Source: Capitulum mitella
Lineage: Eukaryota > Arthropoda > Thecostraca > Pollicipedomorpha > Pollicipedidae
NCBI GenBank assembly: GCA_030062745.1
Contig: CP099842.1
Location: 2,046,001 to 2,110,000 of the forward strand
Length of the DNA stretch: 64,000 nt
Direction: 5' to 3'
Both the position numbers and the translations under genes were made by a program. This document shows positions 12,824-23,337 of the stretch, piece by piece; within the stretch, counting starts at the first letter, position 1; each line of letters starts with the position of its first letter. The notes beneath the pieces were generated by a model. That model was not told where the DNA came from. It saw only the letters and a program-made list of their open reading frames with translations, and made no database searches.

Positions 12824-15800
12824 TCACAGGTCAGCCCACTCGTCGATAAAGTCCTCCAGTCGCCGCTGGAACGCTCTCATTTTCTCATCGTTCTGGAACC
12901 AGTGGGGCGGCGTTAGGTACAACGCCTTAGGCTAGCTGTGGCAATTTCGGTAGTGCGAGGCTGAAGGCTGTTTTAAATGGCACGGTACCGGTGCCTGGGA
13001 ACAGGAAGCGCAAGGATCCGAGGCTGCGAATTACAAAGACGGGAGGTAGATGCGGACGCCGTGCAGACTCGGTACTAAACACACTCCGGCAGCTCGGGTT
13101 GTAGGTTCGACGAGAACACCACCTACACCAGTATACGACTGATCACTGAGATGTACACAGCCCTCCGCCTTACTGCCGCCACACGGACCGTACAGCGTAC
13201 TTCTCTCGTTCTATCCGCCACTCGCCTGTCGGCCCAGGTTGGCATCCAGATCAGCCTCCCGCACATGCGGCGTGTGACTGACATCTAGCGGCGAGTAGCC
13301 GAAACACGCCGCCAGCGACTCTTCGTACAGCAGGATGGCCATGGTGACGTCATCCACGGTGACGTCACGCCGTAAAGAGAGCTGCGCGAAGGCGTGTGCC
13401 AGTCCGGTGCTGCCCAAATACAGACCTGATATAATAGTAAATAACAGTAAATAATATATAATAATAAATATAAATAATAAATAATATATATAATAGTCAA
13501 TAATCAAACAAACGTGGGCGGAAGCTCCTGCGCACCGGCAAACATCGCTAAAAATTTCAGATTATTTCGTACAGTGACATTGCTGACATTACCATGATGC
13601 GCTTCAAATAATTCCAGATGAGCTTCAGAGCCTTAGATGAAACACTCGAAACAACTGGCCACTCGGTAAAGACACTAGGTGGCAGGGGTGAAAGCTTCAA
13701 AAACAAACTGCTGCAGCAGCCCATTCACTGTTCTAGAAGTGAAACATCTGATTACAAAAACAACGCTGAAATCTTTTTACTCCGCACAATGCCTGGAAAG
13801 AATGAACCCAGAGTCGTGGTTTGTACCCTCAGTCACTTGGGAAACATTTCATTCGTGCTAACGCGGTGCAGGCCAGCGTTTCCGCGCGTGCCGCGCGCCC
13901 ACCAGACGGCTCCTGCCGTGCTCACATGGTGTGGACGGCCGCCACCGGCACGTCGGGGACGCCTGAGCTCCGGACCCGGCGGCTGGCCACGAAATAGCGG
14001 CGCACCAGCTGCTCGGCGTCCGGCTCCATCTCCAGGGACTGTTCACAGGCGGCCGCCAGAAACTGCCCGAGCGCGCCGGCAAAACCGCTCACAGCGGCGC
14101 TGGCAAAAACGCTCACAGCGGCGCTGGCAAAACCGCTCACAGCGGCGCTGGCAAAAACGCTCACAGCGGCGCCGGCAAAACCGCTCACAGCGGCGCCGGC
14201 AAAACCGCTCACAGCGGCGCCGGCAAAACCGCTCACAGCGGCGCTGGCAAAAACGCTCACAGCGGCGCCGGCAAAACTGTTCACAGCGGCGCCGGCAAAA
14301 CCGCTCACAGAGACACTGGCAAAACTGCTCACAGAGACGCTGGCAAAACTGCTCACACCGGCGCCAGCAAAACTGCTCACGGCGGCGCCGGCAAAACCGC
14401 TCACAGCGGCGCCGGCAAAACCGCTCACAGAGGCGCTGGCAAAACTGCTCACAGGGCCCAGAAACCGCTCACGCTCAGCCCACAGCCACACGAGTCAGAC
14501 CGCTTACAGCGCCCACAAGCCGCCCTCGCACAGAACACGCCAACACGGGCAGCGCAACAGGTGATACGAGACATTTTCAAACCAGCGTATTTTGCAGCGA
14601 TAAATCGAGGTTCGTGCATGCGCAGTGCGACAGCACTGAGGATGGTCGTGCCGAAGATGGTGCTAAACAGTGGCCAGGGAAAATGAGATCGCTTCTTCAC
14701 AGCGTAGGTCCAGTTGTCAAACAAAGCAAGTTTTCAAGTCAAGTCAAGTCAAACAAACACGTAGGTCCAGACAAAGCGTACGAAGGCAGTGGCAACAAAT
14801 GGCTTCAGCTGCCTCCTGAACTACGGTCGGAGATTTCTGAAAATTACTGAAAGAGGGGGGGGGGGAGACAGCATGGGATTTCAGGCCGTTCTTTTCCGGT
14901 CATTGGGACAGCCTAAAGATAAAAATTACTAAAAGTGGATGTTATGGACCCTTCCAAACCCTTCAAGATCTCCAGCCATGCCCTGGACTAATGCGGCCAG
15001 GCCACTGGCAACGTTACGCAGGCCACAGGTGTCAGCCTTTCAGTTTTATCAGCTTCACCAACTTAAACCGCCCGATCCCAGTGGAATGACCCACGACTTT
15101 ATGACACAACGACCCACCAGCGGCCGCGAGCGAGCGCCGCTGGCCGCCAGCATGTCCCGGTCACACTACCACTGACCGTCAACAGGTCCCGGTCACACCG
15201 TCACTGACCGTCAACAGGTCCCGGTCACACCGTCACTGACCGTCAACAGGTCCCGGTCACACCGCCACTGACCGTCAACAGGTCCCGGTCACACCGCCAC
15301 TCACCGTCAACAGTCCCGGTCACACCGCCACTGACCGTCAACAGGTCCCGGTCACACCGTCACTGACCGTCACACTGCCACTGACCGTCAACAGGTCCCG
15401 GCCACACCGTCACTGACCGTCAACAGGTCCCGGTCACACCGCCACTGGCCGTCTAACAGGTCCCGCTCACACCGTCACTGACCGTCAACAGGTCCTGGTC
15501 GGGGATGAGGCCCTGCTCGGGTGGACTGCCGCGGGCCACCAACAGCAGCTGACAGGTGGACAGCTCGCAGGCCAGGTCGTCACAGTCGTCCGCCGACACT
15601 GTCGAGAACACCATGCCGAAAGCCCTGCGGCACAGGCAAGACCCCGTCTTGGCTGTTTTCATTCTCGCTACAGAATACTCTTGGGGACAAGAGTGTTCTG
15701 TAGTATACTGTGACCTCATTCACAGCTGTGAAATAGATTCAAGACATGACGGCGAGGCTAACGGAGATATCCGACGCGTGCCGTACAGTGATACGATACG

Positions 15801-18800
15801 GAGATACGAAGCCGTGCGAGCTATTCCACCGTAACGCTGTGACACCCTGCGAGCCCCGTCACGGCGCGCGACAGGCCCGTGGACCGCGACGGCGGTGACG
15901 CTCACTCGGTGAGGGTGCGGGGCAGGGTGTCGGCCTGCGGCGCCGCCGGCGGGCCGCCGCTGACCAGGCTCGAGTTCAGGTCGGCCCGGGGCGGCGGCAG
16001 ACGGCCGTACGCGGCCCACGGCTGACAGAGCAGCGGCAGAGAGTACGACTCGGGCCGGCCCGACGGCGACAGCGAGCCGGGGCAGACCAGACTGACGGCG
16101 CCCACCTCCAGACCTGACGGAACAGAACAGACTGCAGACCAGACCTGACCTCCAGACCACCTCCAGACCTGGCGGTACAGAACAGACTGCAGACCAGACC
16201 ACAGACCAGACTGACTGCGCCCACCTCCAGACCTGACGGCACAGAACAGACTGCAGACCAGACCACAGACCAGACTGACGGCGCCCACCTCCAGACCTGA
16301 CGGTACAGAGCAGACTGCAGACCGGACCACATACCAGACTGACGATGCCCACCTCCAGACCTGGCGGTACAGACCAGACCAGACCACAGACCAGACTGAC
16401 GGCGCCCACCTCCAGACATGACGGTACAGAGCAGACTGCAGACCAGATTGATGGCACCCACCTCCAGACCTGACGGTACAGAACAGACTGCAGACCAGAC
16501 CACAGACCAGACTGACGGCACCGACCTCCAGACCTGGCGGTACAGACCAGACCAGACCACAGACAAGACTGCAGACCGGACTGCAGACTAGACTGACGGT
16601 ACCCACCTCCAGACCTGGAGGTACAGACCAGACTGCAGACCACACCGCGGAACATACCGACGGCGCCGACCTCCAGACCTGGTAGTACGTAAGATTAAAG
16701 GTGCAGTCTTGTAGAAGGTGGGATTAAAAATGCAGTCTTGACAGTATAGATTAACGGTACAGACCAGACCACTGCTGCGATATGATACTAAATATCGGTG
16801 CAGACCACACTAAAGGGGTGCAGTCTGATGATACACATAGGACTGGACAACACAAACGCAGGTAAACTTGACAACAAAGGGTGACATCGACAGAATGCCA
16901 CGATCAAGCAACAACTCAGGCTGAATGACTACCCCCGACACCCACACAAACACACACACACACCACAAGGCCGGGAACCGCCGGCCGCCGCTCACTTTTC
17001 TGCAGTGTGCGGACGGCGTCCGGCCGGTACCGGCTGAGGTCGCCCAGCAGGCAGACGCCGCCGCGGGCCAGCAGCAGGGAGCCGGCCTCCAGCTCGGTGC
17101 CGCCGCCCGCCGCCCGGACGGCGCCGCCCACCAGCGCGCCCTGACTGGCGTGGCGCACGTGGCGGCGGGTGAACGCGGCGCCGTGGGCCAGCAGCCGACA
17201 CAGCGGGCCCGCGTCCGGCCCCACGGCCAGCACCGGCAGCAGCCGGCTGTGCTGCAGTACAGGACGGTCAGCAGGACGGCCGACGGGAGAGGAGGATCAA
17301 CAGGGCAGCTGACGGGAGTGGAGGGTCAGCAGGAAGCAGCTGACGGGAATGAAGGGTAAGCAGGACAGCTGACGGGAGTGGAGGGTCAGCAAGGGGCAGC
17401 TGACAGAAGAGGAGGGTCAGCAGGGCAGCTGGCGGTAGTGGGGAATCAGCAGGGCGCCCGATGGGAGTGGAGGGTCAGCAGGGGGTAGTTGACGCGAGTG
17501 AAGGGTCAGCAGGGGGCAGTTGCAGGGGAGGATGTCCAACTCAGACACAGCTTACGAAGACAGCGCTAGGCTGAGTCAACAGAACAGCCTAGCGCTTGAA
17601 AGTCAACACAAACCACGCTACGCTAAAAGTACACCGCAGCACCAACAAAACACCACGAGACGCTGACGTCGCACAGCGCCGCTCTCCCGCGCCACACCGC
17701 CAGCGCCTTCGCGTCCGCGGCCGGCGGCGACGGCCACTAACCCTGATGGCGCCGCACGCCACCAGGCTGAGCAGCATGGCCAGCTTCAGGCGGAAGAAGG
17801 TGCCGGCCGGCGTCAGGCGGCTGCCGAACACGTACGCCAGGCTCAGCGCGAAACTCCACGGCGAGAAGCGCCGGTCGTGGTACAGCGTCTCGATCACCTG
17901 ACGGGCGGACGGCCCGGCGTCAGCGGCGGCCAGCCGACGCCGAGAGGAACCACCGGAGGAAACACGCCAGCCATGAAGCCCACACGTGAAGCGTGCAGCT
18001 CACGTCGTCTCATATAGCGAACGAGGCTCAAACTGCTCTGGTTTCCCACTGGAGACAGATATAAACATCAACCAGAGACGGAGAGATACCCCGCACAGTT
18101 CCCTTTTCGGCGATCTTTTCGGTGATATGCACAAATTCGTCGCGATGAACAGACTGTGGGGCATTAAGAACTAAACCACAAATACGCTGAGACGACTGAA
18201 ATGGACTCGAACACATTTCAAGGAGCTTCGAACAACCAAGGTGCGCCGTTACTCCTCGGATGAAAAGCTCAGGGATTGCAGCGGAGCCGCTCGTTGAGAG
18301 CTGAGAGTTGAGATCCGTGCTCAGCCGGCGGGAATCGGACGGATTGGAGCGGACCGCGCGGACCACAGAGCGGCTGGTGCGGACCGCCCAGACCACAGCA
18401 GCGGCCTGAGCGGACCGCGCGGACCACAGCATTGGCCGGAGCGGACCGCGCGGACCACAGAGCGACTGGTGCGGACCGCACAGATCCACAGCAGCGGCCG
18501 GAGCGGACCGCGCGGACCACAGAGCGACTGGTGCGGACCGCACAGACCACAGCAGCGGCCGGAGCGGACCGCGCGGACCAGAACGGCGACTGCAGCGGAC
18601 CACCGACCGGAGAGAGCCGCGCAGACCAGAGCGGACGGACCGGAGCGGACCGCGCGGACGACAGCGGCGTACTGACCGGCGATATGGCGCAGGCCAGCGG
18701 CGGCGCGTACACCGAGAGCGGTATGGGCCGCACGCTGGCCGCCTCCAGGGTGACGCCGTCTGTCTCTCGGACCAGCTGGCCGACCACGCAGTACCGGCCG

Positions 18801-19005
18801 CCCAGCTGCAGGTCGGCGCAGAGGTCCCCTGCCGGCGCCCGGTCACCGCCGTCACGGCAGGATCAGGGCGGGGCCAAAACAGGGTCACACAGAGGAGATT
18901 ACGTCCCGGGAAGGCATGGCTAACGGGTAAAAAGAAGAACCAATGGTTGGGTCCAGAGAATTCTCATTAATTAATATGTACACCATGACACGCACACACA
19001 CACGT

Positions 19006-19043
<38 letters not shown>

Positions 19044-21736
19044 CAGTAATATACGTCATTATTACCACATCATTAGCACAGTGGTCACGCAGGAGGCTAA
19101 GAGAAAGACGAATTCTTTGCAATCGTTAATCCGACCGGTTGTCTGGATGGCACCCAGCGCACATGCAGTGGGGGGGGGAAGCTGAAGAGGTTGTCCTATT
19201 TCGGGAAAGCCAAAAGATCAGAGGGCTCGCGGGACAAAAAAAAGCGCAATGGGTGGGGGAGAGACCGCATAAGGCTTGATCTCGAAGTCAACGAGGCGGG
19301 TCAACGTATCCGCTTCGCAGCAAAAGTGCCAGGCAAAGGGCACGTTAGTGGTATGGACGTGATCTCACGTGATGTTAACTCAGAATACCAAAGGTTTATA
19401 CCCCAAGAAGTATCAACTACAGTGCGCAAGATAAACCGCGTTTAACACCGGCGCTAACCAGCACTCCGCCTTTCCAACGCACTGGGGAGCTTCACCACGG
19501 CGTCACGCACCTCTGAAGACGACGCGGACGGACTGGAAGCGGTCGGAGCGCGGTCGCAGCGGCGACTCGAGCGCCTCCAGCGGCGCGAGGAAGCCCTGGC
19601 TGAGCTCGGAGAGCCGCCGGCAGCCGACGTCCTCCCTGCGGCCATGGCAGACGATCAGACGGCGCCTCAGGTCACGGGCCGCCCGCCCCCTACGGCCCAG
19701 AGCCGACTGCCCGCAGGCAGTCCGTCACTGCCGCCGGCCACGGCGCGGACGGCGATGGCAACAAAAACTGATGACAGGATCTGGCCGTGTTAGGTGTCTT
19801 CGGCTTCGTGTACTTAGCAAGCGCCAGGGAAATGGAAAGGGATGACAGAGGCGTATTCGGAGGCAATCCCCCCACACGAGCCACACACTTGCTGCTAAAC
19901 GTGGTCCAGAACAGGGGACAGAGACGCAGCCGGTCCCGACCCGACCCCGACCTGAGGTTGGAGCCGCAGCGTCGGCAGTCGGCGTACGTGGCCGGCGGTG
20001 CCCGTCCCGGCTCGAAAGAGCGGAACCGGTCCTCGCCGCAGTACGAGTTCTCGCACACGTATCGCGCGCACTCACTGTCAGCAGAGCCATCAGCCCCGTC
20101 AGTGAGATGCACAGCCGCATCCTGCGCGGCGAAACATCCAGGGTACATGGTAACAGTTTTTTCCAAACACTACCGCGCAGGAATTAAAACAGCAACTGAT
20201 CGGTCAGGTTTCTTGAGGGCGTGATATCGACAAATAGTGTGAGCACAGATTACATTATTTAGAAAATTAAAATACCTGTCGCGTTTATTTATTCCGGGCA
20301 CAGTATGTCGGTACTGAAAAGTACAACGCCGCGTGCCAATTCCGCTCCAGTCCTGACCAGAACCCCTGGTTCTGGAGCGCTCACACAAACTTGGCGGGCA
20401 GCGTGAGAGACAACAGGACGCCGCTGCGGGAGATCAGCTGCCCGGTGACCTGTGTCACCGATTCGGCCGAGCACACCAGGTTGTACGGCCGCAGGGTGAC
20501 CAGAATCTGGCGGTGCCCGGTCAGGTGGCGAGGTCACCGGCCGGACAGATGGGGAGATCACCGGCCGGTCAGGTGAGAGGTCAACGGCCAGTCAGGTGGG
20601 GAGGTCAACGGTCGGCCAGGTGAGAGGCCATCAACCGGTCAGGTGAGCGGTCACCGGCCGGACAGGTGAGAGGCCACCAACAGGTCAGGTGACAGGTTAC
20701 CGGCTGGTCAGATGATAGGTCACCGGCCGACCAGGAGGGGGGAGGGGAGGGAGTCATCGGCGTGCTTAACCGGCGCGCAGTGTTCCAGCACTCCAGCATC
20801 ACAGCAGCAGTGGTCAAGGAGTCCAGCAAACTAAATCACTCAGTTTCCGACGGTCAGAGTGGAGGAACGGGGAGCGCAAACGTGATGGAACGGTCATCAC
20901 TGCTCTGCGAGGGCTGACCCGACCAGCAAAACGGCGACATGTAATGTGACAGCGCTGACAAAATGGCTCGAGACGCGACGCTCGGGCCCTGGCGGGCAGA
21001 ACTAACGAGTGACGTTTCCCGCCCGACCCGGGTTCAGACGGTGGGCTGGGCCTCCTCGGCGACGGGCTGACCTGCGGGGGGCACAGGGTGATCCCGGGCA
21101 GAAGGCTCAGGGCGGACACGGCCTGGCAGGTCAGCTGCTGGAACAGGCTGACGGCCTCCGAAGGCCGCCGCACTATCATATCGGCCAGCTCGTCTGGGAA
21201 GTACAGGCTCCCAGTAAGAGACGCCACAACAAGCCGGCCCACGTCACAGTCAAAACATTTACACGGTCATCCTGTGGCGTGGTGAAGCACGAATAGTAGT
21301 CATGCGACCCGAAGCGCTGCGGCCATATCAGGCATGTCTACGAGAGGAAGTACACGGACGCCATCTTCACAGCTTAAAAAGGTATGTTGCAATCGAGGAA
21401 CCGCCTGGCACTGCCGTAGGTACCAACTAAGAGCGGACGTTGCGTCATGCAGCAGTTAACGTAGTGGCTCTCTAATCGCTCCGACAGGCATTTCCAGCAC
21501 CTCTCCCCGATTGTCCAGCCCGTCGCGGAAAGCTCACAGCTCTGGTCCAGGGTGTGCATGACGTCGGCGCGGACAGTGACCGGCACCAGCAGGGCGGCGG
21601 GCCGCGCGTCCGCCCGCTCCCAGGTCAGCTCGGCGACCGTGTCCCGCAGCTGGTCGAACCATTCCTGGCCGTCCAGCAGGCGGACGGCCGCCGCCAGCAG
21701 GCTCATTCGGCGGTCCGGCGCCGCCTGGGGCTCCAT
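12824..21736 (-). CDS. MCMDC2: MCM domain-containing protein 2 (MCMDC2), 13 exons
   Basis: MCMDC2 is a diverged MCM-family protein needed for meiotic recombination; Drosophila MEI-217/MEI-218 are regarded as derived from it. Exons, 5' to 3': 21736-21538, 21193-21072, 20506-20385, 20074-19952, 19635-19511, 18828-18677, 17897-17742, 17251-16996, 16113-15906, 15624-15483, 14062-13926, 13409-13283, 12892-12824. All junctions obey AG/GT and all phases match, giving 645 codons (human about 680). Visible domains: an N-terminal MCM region ('MIVRRPSEAVSLF'), a zinc site C-x4-C...C-x2-C in exon 4 ('CENSYC'...'CRRC'), OB-fold residues 'LGGRYCVVGQL', a degenerate AAA+ core with 'ELEAGSLLLARGGVCLLGDL' (Walker B region), then 'EAFGMVF' and the C-terminal helical motif 'ASRRVRSSG' / 'AHAFAQLSLRRDVT'. 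No GKS-type Walker A was seen, as is usual for this family. Most introns carry minisatellites. The start at 21,736 (MEPQAAP) is the first in-frame ATG found; a second in-frame Met follows 10 codons later. Confidence 0.9.
13428..13505. repeat. AT-rich simple repeat in MCMDC2 intron
   Basis: A degenerate (TAA/TATA)n tract between the exons at 13,409 and 13,926. It stands out against the GC-rich surroundings. Confidence 0.8.
14063..14455. repeat. 24-bp minisatellite abutting a MCMDC2 acceptor
   Basis: About 16 copies of a 24-bp unit ('aaaaccgctcacagcggcg' plus 'ccggc') end at the acceptor of the exon beginning 14,062. On the gene strand the unit reads GGTTTTGCCGGCGCCGCT followed by GTGAGC, so each copy has a consensus-like 5' splice site. 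The unit is a multiple of three with no stop in the exon's frame, so retention would add (AVSGFAGA)n in frame with exon 11. Confidence 0.9.
15165..15482. repeat. 32-bp minisatellite made of a duplicated exon/donor junction
   Basis: About nine copies of a 32-bp unit ('gtcaacaggtcccggtcaca' plus 'ccgtcactgacc') lie directly downstream of MCMDC2 exon 10. On the gene strand each copy reads like the end of the exon plus its donor: the exon has GACCAGGACCTGTTGACG then GTCAGT, and the repeats have GACCGGGACCTGTTGACG then GTCAGT. The array therefore multiplies a real 5' splice site with 18 exon bases. Confidence 0.9.
16114..16680. repeat. 52-75 bp minisatellite made of a duplicated acceptor/exon junction
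   Basis: About nine diverged copies lie directly upstream of MCMDC2 exon 9 (starts 16,113). On the gene strand each copy contains 'TGTACCGTCAG' followed by GTCTGGAGGTGGG, the real acceptor and the first bases of the exon, and most copies continue with the next exon bases (GCCGTCAGTCTGGTCTG). All three gene-strand frames are free of stops across most of the array. Confidence 0.9.
17260..17530. repeat. 30-31 bp minisatellite of acceptor-like units
   Basis: About eight degenerate copies ('cagctgacgggagtggaggg' plus 'tcagcagggg') lie just upstream of the acceptor of MCMDC2 exon 8 (starts 17,251). On the gene strand each unit has a branch-point-like CTGAC, a pyrimidine stretch and CAG, as in CTGACCCTCCACTCCCGTCAG (20-21 bases). 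Confidence 0.85.
18340..18668. repeat. About 60-bp minisatellite in MCMDC2 intron
   Basis: About five copies of a roughly 60-bp unit made of variants of 'gagcggaccgcgcggaccac' and 'agagcgactggtgcggaccg'. The array occupies the intron just past the donor of exon 6 (exon end 18,677). Open frames across it in several frames are artefacts of the repeat. Confidence 0.85.
18985..19041. repeat. (CA)n/(TA)n microsatellite
   Basis: A short CA-rich tract followed by an uninterrupted TA run of about 24 bp, in the intron between MCMDC2 exons 5 and 6. Confidence 0.9.
20507..20735. repeat. 21-22 bp minisatellite upstream of a MCMDC2 acceptor
   Basis: Roughly ten degenerate copies of a 'caggtgagaggtcaccggcc'-like unit lie immediately upstream of exon 3 (starts 20,506). 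On the gene strand the unit reads GGTGACCTCYCACCTGACCG, placing repeated CTGAC branch-point-like words next to the true acceptor. Confidence 0.8.
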
Positions 21737-22925
21737 AACACCGTGCGACGTGAGGCAGCAGCGCTGTCAGATGGCTGTCTGCGTGATCACGAGCCGCTGT
21801 TAACGCAGCAAACCTTCGAGACCTGTATTACGAAACGGGGAGAACGGTCATGATTTGTGCGAAGCCGATTGTGAAGCTACAAGCTATCCCAAAAAGCACT
21901 GGAATGACAGGTAAGTCCATCGTTTCGTTCTTAATGTACGACCCCGTACCAGCACAAGCTGAAATTTTCATGATGCTTTAATAGTAACAGCACATTAGGG
22001 ATGTCCGTAACAGAGTTCAAGAGGTTGTAAAGGGGTCCAAACGAATCGAAACGTTTTACCATTGAGATGACGTGAATGACGAAATCATGAAAGCTTTAAA
22101 CTCTTAGGATGATCAGTTGACCCCTCCAATCGCTTCGACTCCCCTGGCTATGCTCCTGTTGACCAGTACAAAGCAAATAACCTCCACTACAAATTAAGAT
22201 GCAAAAGCTGATGGAAACAACTGAGATACGGACGCCTCGCCGATACCGTTTCTTTGCGGCCTTGGCCTCACCTCACAAGACGGATCCCAAGAGTAATAAA
22301 AGCGCTAACAAAAATATCTAAAATAAAGTTGCATTTGGGATATATTTAAACGGAAGTTGTAGTTTTTGATTTTATATAATTTTTTGGTACATAAACTTGC
22401 TTAAATTATTACCTCCTATTTTTACCAACCTAAATGGCGATACATATATAAAAAGTTCTGAAAGAGGTATGGAAATCGACGCATGTGAGACAAAAAAAGG
22501 CGCATCTACTCAGCGTGGCGCCGGCGTGTGTACAAATGACTGCACGTGGTGGAATCGTCGGGTGTCCGCGCGTCGTAACACACGAACGAAACTGTACGTG
22601 TCCTGGCTTAGTAAGTGGAGCTTGCAGCACGAAATTTCTGATCACAAAGCTGCGAATTATACATATTTTTGTTCGGATCTTGATGCAGCTGATATGAACG
22701 CAGGACGCGCCGCGTGAAGTCAAGGGCGCGGGAAGTGGAGGGGGTCAGAATTCTGTGGACGTTGACTGGAAATAATTGACCCAAAATGTTGTTTCGCTCC
22801 CACCCCCGAACTGTGGAGGGGTTCATGTGCCCTTGTGGAGGCCCTGCCGAAGTGGTTGTGCACATGGATTGCAGTGCTCAGTGAGGATTCCATATTTCAT
22901 GCTGCTGTGCAGACAAGCATAGAAA
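21737..22925. other. MCMDC2 upstream flank
   Basis: This is the region 5' of MCMDC2. It becomes AT-rich from about 21,850 and contains no recognisable gene. A diverged open frame at 22,397-22,717 has no motif I recognise. Confidence 0.5.
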
Positions 22926-23337
22926 GGATGGTTGGGTAATCCTTTAGAAGCGCACGCCATAAACCAAGCACACTGAATGACACATATACGGCGCGCGTGG
23001 CAAAAGGAGACGTCAGCTGTTGCAAGAAACAACAACATTATGCACTGGAGCTCCAGGGTCGTGGATCACCTACTATTCGCTAACCTAACCTAACCTAACC
23101 TAACCTAACATGACATAACATAACATAACATAACATAACCTAACCTAACCTAACCTAACCTAACCTACTGTGTAAAACAAGAGCGAATAGTAGGTGATCT
23201 ACGACCCTGGAGCTCCAGTGCATAATGTTGTTGTTTCTTGCAACAGCTGACGTCTCCTTTTGCCACGCGCGCCGTATATGTGTCATCCAGTGTGCTTGGT
23301 TTATGGCGTGCGCTTCTAAAGGATTGCGGGATGGTTG
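22926..23337. mobile_element. Foldback hairpin element with telomeric repeats in the loop
   Basis: Two near-perfect inverted arms of 143 bp (22,938-23,080 and 23,183-23,325) flank a 102-bp loop. The loop holds (TAACC)n, the complement of the arthropod telomere repeat TTAGG, interrupted by 'atgacataacataac' variants. The direct repeat GGATGGTTG lies at 22,926-22,934 and 23,329-23,337, fitting a 9-bp target-site duplication around an element of 394 bp (22,935-23,328). Internal coding sequence is absent, so this is a non-autonomous, MITE-like element. Confidence 0.85.

Noticed and set aside
13618-14850. 410-residue plus-strand open frame
   Set aside because: Its centre is the 24-bp minisatellite read on the wrong strand, and it is antisense to a confident MCMDC2 exon.
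15720-16655. 311-residue minus-strand frame of SGLEVG-like repeats
   Set aside because: It is the splice-junction minisatellite read through. Only 15,906-16,113 is exon, and in a different frame.
23081-23166. True chromosome end
   Set aside because: The telomeric repeats are short, lie between inverted arms and have unique sequence on both sides, so they are interstitial.
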